Both the position numbers and the translations under genes were made by a program. Source: Atriophallophorus winterbourni (Eukaryota > Platyhelminthes > Trematoda > Plagiorchiida > Microphallidae). From it: a stretch of DNA of 64,000 nucleotides. Each line of letters starts with the position of its first letter. Position 1 is the first letter of the stretch. The stretch is taken from the NCBI GenBank assembly GCA_013407085.1, contig JACCGJ010024126.1, positions 24,433-88,432 of the forward strand, in the 5' to 3' direction. A model generated the notes under the pieces. It was given only the letters and a program-made list of their open reading frames with translations, was not told the origin of the DNA and did no database searches. Below, piece after piece: positions 44,061 to 57,470 of the stretch.

Positions 44061-46479
44061 AAGCCTAGGTGTAAAACCGGTGCCAACAATAGTTTTGACA
44101 TTTCTGCGACGTCCATTGGTTAAAAATATATATCCTATATCGCTTTGTGTTGAAATACCGAGGATAAACACCGGCTGATAAGGACTATATCGGCTGATAT
44201 GGTAGTTGGAAAAATAATGGGGAACCTACGTGCACCTGTTAGGAATTCGGTTTCACACGTTAGATTCCTCGAGTAAACGATTATTTCACGTGTGGTAATC
44301 TACCTGTGTATGTTGGGAACTCCTCAAACGAGAATATATTTAGGGAAACCTTGATGCCTTAACACATGCATCGAACAAAACGATACATCCTGACCCCGTG
44401 GTTCTACATATATCATTCCACTGTGCAACTGAAAATAAATTCTGCCCCTTGGATTCTTGAACTGTCCCGTTTTTTGCCTGTTACATTGTGTGCATTTCTC
44501 ATATCATTCTGTGGTTTCTGTAGAGATATATACATTTCAGACAATTAAAATTGAATCAACTAGATGCGTGTGTTTATTCTGACACACGGGTCTGTTGCTA
44601 GTACTTTGGATCATGCATTCCAAGTGCTAATATGCACCAGCGTTTGCACAGGTTTGATCAGACTGGCAATACCTCGACTCCTATATGGTCTCTCTTACTG
44701 CACTGCTGTTTGACGAGTGTATTGCTTATAATCCACACATACTTGCATAGCTGCTCAACTGATTTTGGTTCAACCTTTCATATTTCGTGGGTCAATCCAG
44801 CTTGTGTTTTACCACTGTGCCGATCACACGTGCACCGTCACTAGCCAATCATGAGACAAAGCAATTTCTGGAGTACTAATTTTTGTCGTTCAGCTATTGG
44901 TGTCACGACATTGTTTGCGCTGATCATTCAGATGAATTTTGGCATTCATTTTTGATGTTAACCTTTCATTCTGCTTGTCTTGTGAAATAACGTTTGACCA
45001 TGATTTCGAACCAGGTTAATCTTTGGCTCTGTATTTACGCCGAAACATTTCGACCTCTTCCAATTAATCGAAAATGGTTCACGTAGTGATGATTAAGTAA
45101 TTAACCAATTACGTTTTTCAAATAAATATTTGATTAGGTTATTTGTTACGTGTGACGCTGCTTATCAATCAGTTTATCACTATTTTCACTTCCCTCTCGG
45201 AGTTATTTTGATTGAATTTTCACTTACGGACAAATGGAACCATGGTAATTATCATGTCACGATGTCGAGTTTTGTAATTGTAGGTGTTGCATTCGGAATT
45301 ATTCGTTGTCACTTTCTCTCCTAGTAACTTTTTACGACACATCCAACGTGTTTTAGGTTTTTTCTGATTTCTAGACAGATTTCCCGAGCGTTTGTTTTAA
45401 TCGTTACGCTATTAATAGTTTTGGCAGCGTTGTTTAACAGTGACTTTTGACTCAAACGGAAACAATTATGCTGTTCGGGCAATTCAGAATCGGACTGCTA
45501 TTATTTAACGGAATACTCTAACCAGCACCGTTCCCTTTTAGTGTCCTGAATGATTTATCCAGCACTATTTCGGTTTGCTGATCCTATTTCTTTATAAAAA
45601 CGCATCTTTTGAGTTACCATAACACTCGAACTTAATTGCCTTCGTTCCTATCATTGCGATTTTCGACTTTATAGCGATCTGCAAAACAAACAACGCATTT
45701 GTGATAGAATACGCATGCACAAGATAATTAACCGGGATTCTATCGATTTAACAACTGCCTAGACATTTCATCACGCTCGTTCCGATTTTATTTACGCTGA
45801 TTGAAAATTTACACTCAAATTTATTGCGGCATCGGTTTTATTTCTGAAGGTCATCACGTGATTCAAAAGGAGACCTCTCCGCCCGAACCAAAATGATCAC
45901 CCTCGCCATTATTTCTGTGTGTTGTGCTGTGCTGTACTGTGATTGTCTGTTTGTATTATATCGTGGCAGTTGATTGCCACTTATTTTTCTTCGATGTGAT
46001 TCTAATCATGCCTCATTCTTGTTTTTATTTAACCAATCTTTGTTTATGCAAATCTGTTCCTACTTGATGTCACATTGTTATTTCTCCCATCTCCTGATCT
46101 CAGTGTTTGATTAGTGACTCGAACGGTTTCATCGATTACATTTGCATTTACGCCCGCTTACCTAATCTCTGATTTTTCATTCATTTTTTATTGTATAAGT
46201 AATTCCTTTATTTTCTATATTTGTTAAAATGACTAAGTTCATGCATTTCTCTTTTCGTTTTCATGTATAAATATAAACTTCGATATGATACCTGTCACTT
46301 TAAATGCATGCGCACTTTGATTTTTGTTCGAGAACATGACATTTTTGATAAAGAAAATTATTTGTCAGTAATCCTCGTAAATATTGGAAATCGATAGCTT
46401 TTTAGGCGTTTTCAACGCTTATTATTATCTCGACGAGAGATAAGTCTTGATCGTGTTTTGAAACACTCCAAATTGACGA
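44061..46479. other. Intergenic or ERK last intron, nothing recognised
   Basis: Long AT-rich stretch. I searched for a terminal ERK exon and found none I can defend. Confidence 0.5.
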
Positions 46480-46665
46480 TATGTTATACAACACCCACAT
46501 AGCTCACTACCACAATGGTTGCTGACTGTTTGTCGTCAGCATGTGGAGACGTTAAGATTAGGTTCAGTGAGCCTTGAAAAACATTATAAAATAATAAAAC
46601 GGAAGCCAATGTTGATTAGGGTTCATACAAAAAACCACGGTGTTCATATCCTATATCAATTCCTG
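46480..46665 (+). repeat. Family-2 repeat
   Basis: Carries TGTCGTCAGCATGTGGAGAC, GGTTCAGTGAGCCTTGAAAA, then the extension ACCACGGTGTTCATATC also seen near 270 and 19620. Confidence 0.78.
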
Positions 46666-47329
46666 TTCAACCGCTCGAGACGCTCAGAATGTAGTTTTGT
46701 TTTCGCTTTTAGTGCCCCGGTGTGCAAACGGTAGTATTTCTGCGCTGTGAGGGCACCAGTCATTAGCTTTTTAACAGTGGACGTGCAGCAGCATAACATC
46801 ATATATATCTTACCTATCTAGCCTGAAGCGATTCCCGCAACACTATTCCGGACTGAATATACATCTGAATATCTTGTACAGGTCACGAAGCTCTGGCTGG
46901 TGAATTTTGAGGACCATTGTGGTGGTATCTGTCCACAACTTTAGAACGAATTTATGCGTTCTGAAACGATTAATTCGTGATTTGCTATTACCTCAAACAA
47001 ACCCGACTTCAAACGTGTCAGCAATATCACGTAAGATTAATTTCCATTTAATGTTGAGATTGATCAAGCTTCAATTTCATGCTTATCTCGTTAGAGATTA
47101 GATGTGAAATACTGCTTCGCTGTAACTATATGCTTTGTTCCTAACACGAAATTTCTTGTTAGGTTCCAAATTTCCCTCGCTGATACCTAGCTATTCCATC
47201 CTAAAATATTTCAATCTAACTATGCTCAAAACGACTCGATTTCGTTAAGCATTCTGAAACGATAATAATTTGGAGCATTGCCATCGTTGAATGTAGGCGA
47301 GATAGTGACCGGTTAACCACATCGAAGTA
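46666..47329. other. Intergenic, nothing recognised
   Basis: No exon or known element seen. Confidence 0.5.
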
Positions 47330-48156
47330 GAGGAGATTTCATTTTGGGGGTCCCACCCGAAGCATTTAGTGCACTGGCTTTACCCACATGATAGTGGAGC
47401 GAGAGAGGGTCTCACCAATCGGTGGCCAGTGAATGACGTAGCGGTCCGTGCGCCCATTTCGCGAAACTTCCCGTTCCGAACCCGATAACCCCGTTTGGTT
47501 GGTGACCGAAGATTTCGCTTGTTCACTGCATTTTTCTTGTTAGGACAAATAGTGCGACTTTAATGCCGCAAGGCACATCCGCCGCGTCATGATGTCATTA
47601 TTGAATTTTTGTGGGATTTTATAAGGAGAGCGCTTGCCACGCGAAAACCCACCAGAGCTGAACCTTCCGCTGAGCCCGGGGATCCCAGCCGAACCTAGAT
47701 GGCATCATGGGGCGAGAATATTTCATATAGCATCATCTTCCAGCAAACACCTTCAACATCCCTTAATCTCCGTTACAATGTTTTGTGTCGTTGGCCTCGC
47801 CCAGTTTCGATGAAATACTGAGGGAACTCCAATCTCTAAAATGGCACGAGGCACCGCCCGCGACTAGCTCTATTCAGGATTTTTTAAGGAATGAGGCCAG
47901 ACAATCGTAGTAGAATTGCTCGAACTGTTTTCTAAGGTTTTGATGGATAAGAGGTTATCTGCCTCATAAGGTGATAATACAAGTCCATAAATAGGAGCCC
48001 GGAACGAATGTAACAACTATCGCGAAATATCACTTATTCGCCTACTCCATTTCGGGTTAACACTTCGCGAATAGCAAGCTGGTTTTCGGCTGGCTGTGTA
48101 GACCACATATTCGTTGACCGTCAGTTACTAGAACACCGAGATTTTATCGGCGACCA
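47330..48156 (+). mobile_element. RTE-type retrotransposon, broken by assembly gap
   Basis: A GC-rich leader-like block (47330-47720) is followed by a degraded reverse transcriptase. Fragments read NECNNYREISLIRLL, then QAGFRLAV, then CVDHIFVDRQLLEHRDF, matching CNNYRGISLL...QAGFRPGRGCVDQIFTLRQLLEHRH of RTE. The fingers region is shortened and frames shift. The remnant ends at the run of N. Confidence 0.8.
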
Positions 48157-48176
48157 NNNNNNNNNNNNNNNNNNNN
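48157..48176. other. Assembly gap, 20 N
   Basis: Twenty N, probably a scaffolding gap of arbitrary length. The RTE frame does not resume after it. Confidence 0.98.
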
Positions 48177-48939
48177 TACTGCTTACTTCATTTATTACAA
48201 ACTTACTTTATTAATTTAGCTAGAACTGATTTTCATCTCGGTCATGGTGAACAGAAAGAAAAAGAAAATAGCTTAATTAATACACTAATTTTCAAAAATA
48301 ATATTCATCCAGCCATACAAAATTACTTTTTCAAAAAACGTTAGTTAAACAACGTGATGGTGAGGACTCAAAGTCGAAATTCACACTATCAGTCACCTCA
48401 TTACATCAAAAATAACTTCGATTGAGCAACTAAATAGTGGGCAAGGTAAGCGACAAAAGAAATCCTGAATAATTTGTACTCGGACGAGTATAGGCCTCGC
48501 GTATATGAGAATGATTTGCAATCCATGAATACCTCATGAAATGGGTGTGCATTATCGTAGGAAATGACTGATCACATTGACGAAGTGTCGATCGACAATC
48601 ATATCTCGAATTAACTCGGTAGAGGCATAGCTCATTCGCGTGATAACTTTAATACCTCTTTTAATCATCAGGAAATCCTTTTCAATTTATATGGGATGCG
48701 TGGAGAAAGTGGAAAACAATGCAGGACAAATGTCTAACCACATCAGATGGGGCGAATAATGAACGCAGACGAAGGGCGTAGAAAGATAACCTTCCAGAAA
48801 GGTACAGTCACATTATCAGTCTAGTTGAGAATTTGCGATAACATAACGCCAACATACTTGTAACATGTGTTTCTGCTGAACTCAGAGTCAATAAATGGAA
48901 ACCAGAGGAATTCCTTGAAGCGCGGTTCGACGTTTGAAG

Positions 48940-50016
48940 ATTTAACGTTAAGCCGAGTGAGGATTACCACTGGCCAATGTTAATAATTTTAGATTCTGAT
49001 GCAGGAGGGGCTGCACGCATTTGGTGGTCAAAATCAACGGAAACTTCCACAGCGTATTTGAGAGTAAGGATGGAATCAGAAACTTAAATAGAGAGTAAGG
49101 AGAAAGTATTGCACTCTGCATAATACCGCCAGGAATGAAAGTTGAATGGGAGACTGTCATTCAGGAGAGTAAGAAGAAATCCAGTGGAGTATGTTCAGAG
49201 GGACAGTTTTAAAAAAAAATAAGTAAAGAACTGATAACATGTTTGAAAGCGTTGATGTAATCGAGTTAAAAATACTTGCCAGACTTTTGATTTAGAATCA
49301 GCAAGAGCGTCTAACGTCGAACGATTCTTTCGGTATGCAAGCTGATAAGAATCTTCTACTTTACAACTCAAAACCATGCGTCGAAGCAAAACACTTTCAA
49401 ATACTTTGAGTAACTGGACGTACAAGCGATAGGGTGGTACTCCCCATGATCGTTTTTGGGAATCGGAGTTATGTGTAAAGGTTCCAAACATGTATTATAG
49501 TTTTCCCCATGAATAGATGATATAGGCAAAGAACCTTCGTGTGCGAAGTCGTCCAGCAGAAGAGGGGACAGCTTGTCAGGTCTTTCGGAATTCGTGTGAG
49601 ATAAAACGGAAGGCTTCCAATGCATTTCAACTATCTAAGAAGTTTGGTAGTTGCTGAAGGTAAGATAGAGAATGAAATCACGTTCAGAATTTCTAAGGCC
49701 AGGCTAGCATTTGCCAGATTTTGGTGCTTCTGGAAGATTCGCGATTCAAGCTTGGGTCTGAAGAGAAGTTTTTAATGCACTTCGATCAGAGGACAGCACT
49801 ATTTAACGGGGCGAACATTGGACAGATCGCGGTGAAGTAATAAGGGGGCTCGGAGGTCTTCGTCCAATGTTGTTTGCGAACGATTGCTCGCTTTCGGTAG
49901 CAACACCACGTTTGAAACTCTGATGTCAAGCGCCTCGTCTCAGGAATCAAAGGTAATATTCTTAAACACTCATTAACCAATGTCGTCTCCGATGGTTTGG
50001 ACTCGTCCTGCCCCAC
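48940..50016 (-). mobile_element. Non-LTR reverse transcriptase remnant, minus strand
   Basis: In reverse, frames give GRPDKLSPLLLDDFAHEG-like sequence (RPDKLSPLLLDDFA), then LHITPIPKN, then YHPIACTSSYSKYLKVF, then DSYQLAYRKNRSTLDAL, then FIPGGIMQSAILSPYSLF. This is the finger-to-palm order of non-LTR reverse transcriptases (PxxLTPIPKxxxxxxYRPI, QxGFRxxRST, GVxQGSxLSPxLF). Multiple frameshifts make it dead. The clade is uncertain. Confidence 0.72.
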
Positions 50017-51100
50017 AACGAGCGCTCTATGAGTAAGCAGGTAAAGACATGAAACATGTGACTTGGAAGAGTGGCATGAAATGGCTTACTTCTTCTCTTG
50101 TCAAAGTTGACGCGCGCGTTTACCTGTATTGGGAGCAAGAGAATGTACGGCTCGACACATTAGCAGCGACGGCAATGAACCGGCATCAACTGAAAGAGTG
50201 CATCATTTCTATTTCCCCTTAATATTAACTTTCGCTCTAACCATAAACTATAATGAAAAACCATAGAAATTAAAAAACGACGTGTGTAAATGAACGAAAA
50301 TATATTCTTTGTTCTTTACTCACTGTTTCTATATCCCTTCAATAAATTGAATATTTCAGTGATTTGTTGAACGGCACCATATCTGTATCAGATATATATA
50401 CTGAAACGGAAAAATCCTTTGTTTAATTAGTATGGTCAATAAGCTAGTATAAATTCCCACTGTGTGAAACTGTTCTAACAGCAAGTGATTAATATTTTTC
50501 TCGTTACTCTCCTTTTGAATCAGTGCTATTTGGATTACTTTTGAATAGAATCGACCTGCAAATTTCGCATTTACATAATTGCCATAACAGCTTCATCCGG
50601 TGAGCCCACATTTCGTGACTGTGGTTAATTTGGAAAGAAGAATTTCCGAAAATTTCGAACATCGTGTGCACTACTTATTTGCATGGAGATTATACTCTTA
50701 AAGTGAGAATGTAGTAAATAATAGAAAGAGATTTTGGCACTGAAATTCAATCCGAATTCGACCATCTTCGCTCAAAGATAAAACACAATAAGCTCACATT
50801 ATTCATAATAATACGATAGTTTCATATGAAAATAAATTATTCCAGTGCAAGTATGGTAGTATATTAGCTAGCTTACAATACATCTATAAATTATTTGAAT
50901 TCGAAGATTGACGAAAACTCGAGCCACACAAATGCAATCATAACTACAAGTTTGTTATTCGAAGTATAACTAAGAAATGGTTAGCTATAAAAAGAGAGCT
51001 GTGATTAATTCAAGAATTTTGATGCGGAAGCAACTTGGAGGCGATTCTGTAAAATGCGTAGTCACGTCACGACTTTTGTAAAAGAAGATCACATGCATTT
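50017..51100. other. Intergenic, nothing recognised
   Basis: AT-rich with no element motif. It may hide the decayed 5' part of the LINE at 51105. Confidence 0.5.
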
Positions 51101-51104
51101 CTAA

Positions 51105-52775
51105 TTGAACTTACTTAAAGGAATGGAAAAAAATCCTAAGCTTCTCTACAAGATAGTAAATGAGCGATCAAGAATCAAACCAGGCCTATTCTCTGTACCA
51201 ACCCCTAATGGATTGACTCACTCTGCCCAAGATACCGCAGATGCTTTAGCGACGTATTACCCACTTGTCTTCAATCAGAAGTATTCGATATCATGTTTGA
51301 CCAAATTCGCCCCGTTTTGAATTATTAAGTGAAATGAATGTCAATGGTTTGGCGGGAACTTTGTTTACTAAACAAAAGAAGTCCCCTGGCCCGGATAAAA
51401 TCACCCCCGACATACTTAGCAGGAGTCACGTTGCTTTGACTGCTTCTCTCACGCACTTATTCCATCTCAGCCTACTTGAAAGAAAAATACCACAGCATTG
51501 GAAAACATGGATGATAACTCCTATTTATAAAGGCGGTAGCCGTTTTGACTCAGCAAACTATAGGCCGGTAACGCTACATCCTGTTATCTCTAAATTAACT
51601 CAATACATTGTGACTGCGCGCATAAGAAACATTTTGAAAACCAAAATATTTTGACCGCAGCACAACAGGGTTTTCGAAGAGGTCGTTGCTGTTTATCTAA
51701 ACTTCATCCAAAGTTCGGTGATTGGGCCAAGACACTAGACGAAGTTGCTTGCTACATTGATATTTTCAAAGCTTTTGACAGAGTCACCATGACATTTTAA
51801 TAAAAAAAGCACGATGCTTATGGAATAACGGGAATGTTGCTGAATTGGATAAGGGACTATCTTACTGATAGACACATCCAATTTCGCGTTGGCAGCACCT
51901 TATCTAGAAAATAGACGTCACGAGTGGAGTTCCACAAGGCTCGGTGCTTGAACCTCTTCTATTCTGGGTGTATATGGACGATATAGTAGAGGATATTGGA
52001 GGTCATTTGATACTTTTTGCCGATGATATTAAAATATGGAAAAGTGTCAGGTTTGTTAATGACTGCATGACACTATAACGGGATCTGTGCACTTTATTTC
52101 GTTGGTCCCAGGCAAATGAGTTATCATTTAACCCCGCGTAATGTTAAATGCTGTGGCTTGAAAATACATGAACCACACGTATCAGTTTGGCACGCAAGAT
52201 CTCGTCTGGACCACCGCAGAAAAAGATCTTGGTATCTGGGTGTCGTTTAATCTTAAGCATGGACATCATTGCCGAAGACTGTACAATAAAGCATGCCGTA
52301 TCTTGAGTCTTCTAAAAAAGATATTCAGGATTTTCACGACCGAAATCTTACCCCGTTTAATTAATACGTATGTATGCCCTGTTATGGAATATTCCATCCA
52401 AGCTTGGGCACCATAACTGAGGAAGGATTTCGAACTACTTGAAAAGATTTATCATCCCGATACATAAATTTGCATTTGGAAGAGCGAATAGTCAAACTAA
52501 ATCTACACGATTTTACACAACGACGGATACGGAGTGACCTTCTGTTAGCATTCGAAATCTTGTATATTGAAAACCATCCCCTTGAACACTTGCTAAAGCC
52601 CAATGGTCTTACTCGAACACGAAATCCTTCAAATGCATTAAGCATTCCGCATTGTCGATTGGATATTCGTCGAAATTTTTTCTCTGTAAGAATTTGTTTT
52701 ACTTGGAACATTTTGCCTGAAGAAATCACACGCTCAGAATCTGTTGCGGTTTTCGCTTCTAAACTCGATGAGTAA
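51105..52775 (+). mobile_element. CR1-like LINE, reverse transcriptase to C-terminus (dead)
   Basis: Frames in order give NPKLLYKIVNERSRIKPG, KKSPGPDKITPDIL, IPQHWKTWMITPIYKGGS, ANYRPVTLHPVISKL, QQGFRRGRCCLSKL, YIDIFKAFDRV (motif A), YFLPMILKYG-type degraded motif C (FADDIKIW in another frame), and the C-terminus RRIRSDLLLAFEILY, then FFSVRICFTWNILPEEIT ending at a stop near 52775. At least five frameshifts or stops. No endonuclease domain is seen upstream, so the copy is probably 5'-truncated. Confidence 0.88.
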
Positions 52776-54495
52776 ATGACGAACTATGCGGTATGTGACT
52801 GTCCATATTGATTTTTGAGATATTGTATAAAATTTCTCCATATAGTTGTCATCCTATTGTTATTATTAATCTTAGTGCTTTTTCAACCATAAAACGTTTT
52901 GAATTCTGTGTTCTGAGCTAGCTTGTTATACCAACAAATATGTTGATAAGATTTATTATTAGAAGCGGGCTAGGACTTGTTTCTTCGAAAATAATTAGGT
53001 GAGTTATTTCGCTGCAACGCTAATTTAATCAGACTTATCACAGTGGGAGCCAGTGTACTCCACATTGGTGAAACACCTAGTGCTGTACTATCACACCGAA
53101 TATTTCTCAAGTGTTCTTTATGCTGTAAGTAAGCTTGCTGAGCCTGAGTATATTTAAGAAACGGCGAAATATCACCCCACAGTTTACACAAGCACTAAAT
53201 CGCTAAGCCAGGTGGTTTTGCCTTAATTTCTAAAAGGAAGTGGTGTAAATAAAGTGATACATACGAGGTAGATATATAGGCTGATTTAGTAGTAATCGTA
53301 CTACGGAAAAGGGTACGGTGTTTCCGATGATTCTCACACCACCCAGATCCATTACAAGTTAACTTCAGTTTTAAATGCGAGGTTTAAAACACATTTATCA
53401 TTGAATCGATGCCTTTACTGGTAATTATCGGTGGCATTTAACCTGTCCTGAATGCGCGTGGCTTTCGGGAGGAGAATTAGATGCGTGTGTGACCACGTCA
53501 AGCAATTTTAGTCCTTCGTGTGTCGATCATTTTTCTGTATTTTTGGCCCCGTTTATTTGTAAAAATGGAATGTAACATTTGCACGAATAAAATAGAAGAA
53601 ATTATCCATCTTTAAATGATGTGTTCTATTTCATTTAGTAAATTGCATCTTAGTCGTGTTGAACCGAAACTGTATTTACCTGAAAAGCAAGTTGAAGTCC
53701 ATACTTACAATTTATTCGAGCAATACTTTTGCTTTATAAAAAGCAATTTGAACGAAGGATCTTGTCTCTGGCATTTTGTGTCACGTTTTGCAATTCTCAC
53801 ATAAAAGAAAGCTGGTCGATAGCAAACATTAAATGGGATATCATTGTCAAGTGACAATACTCAATCGATGTTAAAATTGGACAAGGATGAGGTGTTGTGC
53901 TTAAAACACCAATTACCTGAAATCCTATTGAAACGTAAATTATCCGAAGGTACGATGGCTGTTAATTTCAGACGGAAAAGTCTATACTGAGAGGTGATTG
54001 ACCGCTATCCTGGTGCAGACAGCAAAAACTCCTTTCTCATCCGTGTTACGTGAGCACATTCTAAGCAAACAAGTAGCAGTAGCATGGTAACTGTTATGTA
54101 ACGTGGTATATCTGGAACAAGACACTTTAGTGTACTCGATCACAGCACAATGGATCGAACAATATGTTTTGGACATCCCATTTTTATTCTACTTACTACG
54201 TTTCTAATACATTGACTAGCCAATCGTTGATTAACTTACCCTAATTGTGCATGAATTGTGCGAAGTGCATTCGTTCAAACGGATTTCGTCCACATGCCAC
54301 ATCAAGAGTACATGAATACTACAATTACTACCGCTGCCACTAAATAAGAAAATTATCTAGGTATTCGATACATTTACTTCCGATGGTCCGTGGTAAGCAT
54401 ATCCGATCTTACGACTGCTGTGTCCTACGGGAAAGGGAAGGGTGATGTTGTTGAAATCGACGAAAATACTTATAGTTTAGGTATTCATTTTTGGG
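52776..54495. other. Intergenic, nothing recognised
   Basis: No exon, repeat family or transposon motif was recognised. Confidence 0.5.
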
Positions 54496-54570
54496 TGTTC
54501 GCCGATCCTCCATAGTGGGTTGCGGACGTTTAGTCACCAAACTAGATGGCATAATCAGCATAACGTTTTG
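54496..54570 (+). repeat. Penelope-associated direct repeat, left copy
   Basis: TGTTCGCCGATCCTCC...GACGTTTAGTCACCAAACTAG matches 59243-59310 (TGTTCGCCGAGCTTGC...CGTTTCGTCATCAGGCTAG) in the same orientation. The two copies bracket the minus-strand Penelope-like element. Confidence 0.65.
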
Positions 54571-54579
54571 CTAATGGAG

Positions 54580-55727
54580 ACAATGGACGACTGGACGCAG
54601 GCAGTAGATTACGGTGGTTGCGTGCATGCGTGTTACTTGAACATATCAAAGGCGTTTGTTCGCGTGGACCATTCTATGCTCTTGAGCAAGCTGTAGGATG
54701 TTGGTATTAATGGGTGCCTTCTTACTTGGCTGAGAAGTTACCTTCTTGATCGCAAGGCAACTGTGCGTATCGATGGTGTGATATCTGGGGAAATCAAAGC
54801 CACTAGCGGTGTCCCACAAGTTTCGGTACTTGGCCCGGTTCACGCTTTGGTCCACATCAACGACCTCCCGAAACTTGTCACAGCCAAAATGGTTCTCTTT
54901 GCGGATGATGCTAAAGTTTGGATTTGAATCACATCAAGTGTGAACTGTTTGCGCTTACAAAGCGATTTGGGTATATTGAACAGCTGGCCAGAGCAAAACA
55001 AGCTTCCACTCAAATTCAAGAAGTGCAAACTGTTGCAAAAAGTAATGATTTTCCATTCTCGTACAACGTTGAACCGAACCAACTGGAATGGACCACGACG
55101 TATGGATTAGTGGTATGTTTAAGAATAGTATGCAATGCGAAGCAGTGTACAAACGAGCTATTCGCATGCTAGGGAAGCTTCGGCGTATTTTCGGACATTT
55201 TCCCGTGAAACATTCTGTAGTGGATAGTGAGGAATGTACAAATTATTATAATTCCTCATGATCATAAATACGTATATTAACTCAGTGACGGATTACCAGT
55301 GCAAGCTTGGGAAACATGGCTACAAAAACACATCAAGCTGCTCGAGAGGATTTGTCACATAACAACTAAAAGGTTTGGCTATCGCCGCGACTGGTTCATC
55401 GCAATTTGGACACACTGCCTCGCAGACGGGTTCGATTGGATCTATTCCTAACTTATAAAATAATGAACTTAAAGATGCACCCTCTGAGGCACCTATTTAG
55501 CCTCCGGTCGAGCCATATCACACGTAATTACCCACTAGAATTTGATATTCCACATTCTCACCGGAACTGCCGTCGGTTCTTCTAATCGAGTTTGTTTCTC
55601 ATGGAAATTCCTACCGTCAAATGTTGTACATTCATCTAGTGAAAGGATTTTCAGGAACAAATTGGATATATTTGTGCGTAGTAATTCTACCCTACATCCA
55701 GTTTATATAACACGACATTTATCCTGA
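54580..55727 (+). mobile_element. CR1-like LINE, palm to C-terminus (dead)
   Basis: Frames give CYLNISKAFVRVDHSML (motif A), then WLRSYLLDRKATVRIDG, then GVPQVSVLGPVHALVHINDL, then MVLFADDAKVW (motif C intact), and after shifts RLDLFLTYKIMNLKMHPL and RVCFSWKFLPSNVVHSSS at the C-terminus. Gly of PQGS is Val. It is shorter and better kept in the palm than the copy at 51105. Confidence 0.87.
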
Positions 55728-55867
55728 AGAATATTTTTCCATCATAAAGTGACAATGCATGACATTTTTTCTAACTACAAGAAGTGTCGATCTTCCCAAC
55801 GCCTCAACTTTTTAGATATATTTTTTCTTATACGAATATCCTATGGTGTTGCACAGCTACAAGCTTT

Positions 55868-57470
55868 TTATACGATAAATTCTTGAATCTTGCGTCCTCG
55901 AAGTTTATCACATGTATATACTACGTTCCCCTGCGTGTCTGGGCCGCCTGTCGTACGAATGTTGCAATCCCTGTGCCATACGTAGAACAAACGAAATCTC
56001 CTGGGTCGGTAGATACTCTCCAATTGCAGACGCTGGTTGAGGGCCTGTGTCGTTGAATGCCATGTATAGCGTGTTCTACCAGTGGCAAGGATTAAATAAT
56101 GATTACAATCGAATTCATGTCCTTCGCGATCTACGTTTATTGATACAAAAGACTTGTGGTCTTGTCTTCTGAGCGCCAATTCACGCTCGTGTAGTCTTGT
56201 ACATAGTCTTCTTACTGTCTGCCCGAATTCATGCACATCACAATTTCTGCATGGTATTTTTAGACGACATTTGTTTTGTCCTTTTTCAGTATGGGATCAT
56301 TCAGTTTCGACAATTGCGTGAGAAGCGTTTTTGTAGGTTGGTGTGCAACATCAATCTCGAATGGTCTCAGTGATCTTGCAGCGAGTTCGAACTATGTTCC
56401 ACATAAGGTAGGGTTACTCTTATTTTCGTTGAGGTCTGCTGCTTTGGCATGAAGGTAGCAATTTATATCGTTTGATGACGTTCGTATGTTATATATTCTT
56501 CATACGTAAGTTTTACAAGTGTTCCTCCTCTTTTTCTGTAGTTGTTGGGTACTACGATGTGAGAATACGGGTGAATAATGTCCTGACGCAACTCCGCTTA
56601 TTAGCTGTAGGGTGCTTGCTGTTGATGTACAAAAATTGATCTGTGTGTATTCCTTTTCTGTAGACGGTCGATTCCAGCTCGCCGCTGCTAGTCCCCCTAA
56701 CGTATACGTCTATAAAGGTAAACATCTGTTGTTTCATTTTTGAATTTAATTCCGGTAAATACACAGTTGAGCAGCCGGTGAGCTTCTTCCAGTTGCGGTC
56801 TCTTGATTACAACGTCCACATAACGAAGCCATAGTTTCAGTTCAATTAAAGGAAGTACAATTCTCTTGATCCTCTGTATTACCGCTTCAGCCACTAGTCC
56901 TGAAATCGAAAACCCATTGGTGTTCTTCTTCTTCAATTCTCACGTCTTAAATTTTTCGAAGAAACTGTTGAGCCGGGGTGACAGGTATCCGGAGTCATTG
57001 ACAAAATAAAGCAATCTTCTCAGTTCACTGGAATTTCGTTCGTTGGAGCTCCTGGTAACACGACAATTGGTCGTAGAAGAACGTTATCCTTGCGTAGTTT
57101 TGTCAAGCTGCAAAAGCGCGAGATCGTTGAACCTTCTGGCTTCATTTTGATAAGTTCACAGTTATCCAATTGTCCAGAGAGCTCAAGTTGATTCAAGGTT
57201 GTGCTGATTTTCATTTCGAGTTCTTTGGTCCTGTCCTCATGAATAATGAGATACGTGGTATTGCTTGGAGTATATCTTCTGCTTTCTTTCCATGATCTTT
57301 TTTGTTCATCACGACCGTCGTTCTGCCTTTATCTATCGGCAGAATGACGATATTGTGATCGTTTTTCCAGCTCTTCACTGCAGGTGATGTGTCTGCACGT
57401 GGATAACAGCCAATCACTCGACAGTATCGATTTTATCCCAATTGAAATTACACGGCGCTTGTACATTTTC
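55868..57470 (-). mobile_element. Penelope-like element with GIY-YIG endonuclease (dead)
   Basis: Read from 57470 down: NIVILPIDKGRTTVVMNKKD, then VLLRPIVVLPGAPTNEI, then ISGLVAEAVIQ, LWLRYVDVVIKRPQ, then RGTSSGELESTVYRK and HPTANKRSCVRTLF, then the GIY-YIG domain with KIPCRNCDVHEFGQTVRRL, TRLHERELALRRQDH and WHSTTQALN. That is the domain order of endonuclease-bearing Penelope elements of animals. The catalytic YVDD reads YVDV, apparently with a short deletion, and frames shift several times, so it is inactive. Flanked by a shared repeat at 54496 and 59243. Confidence 0.88.
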
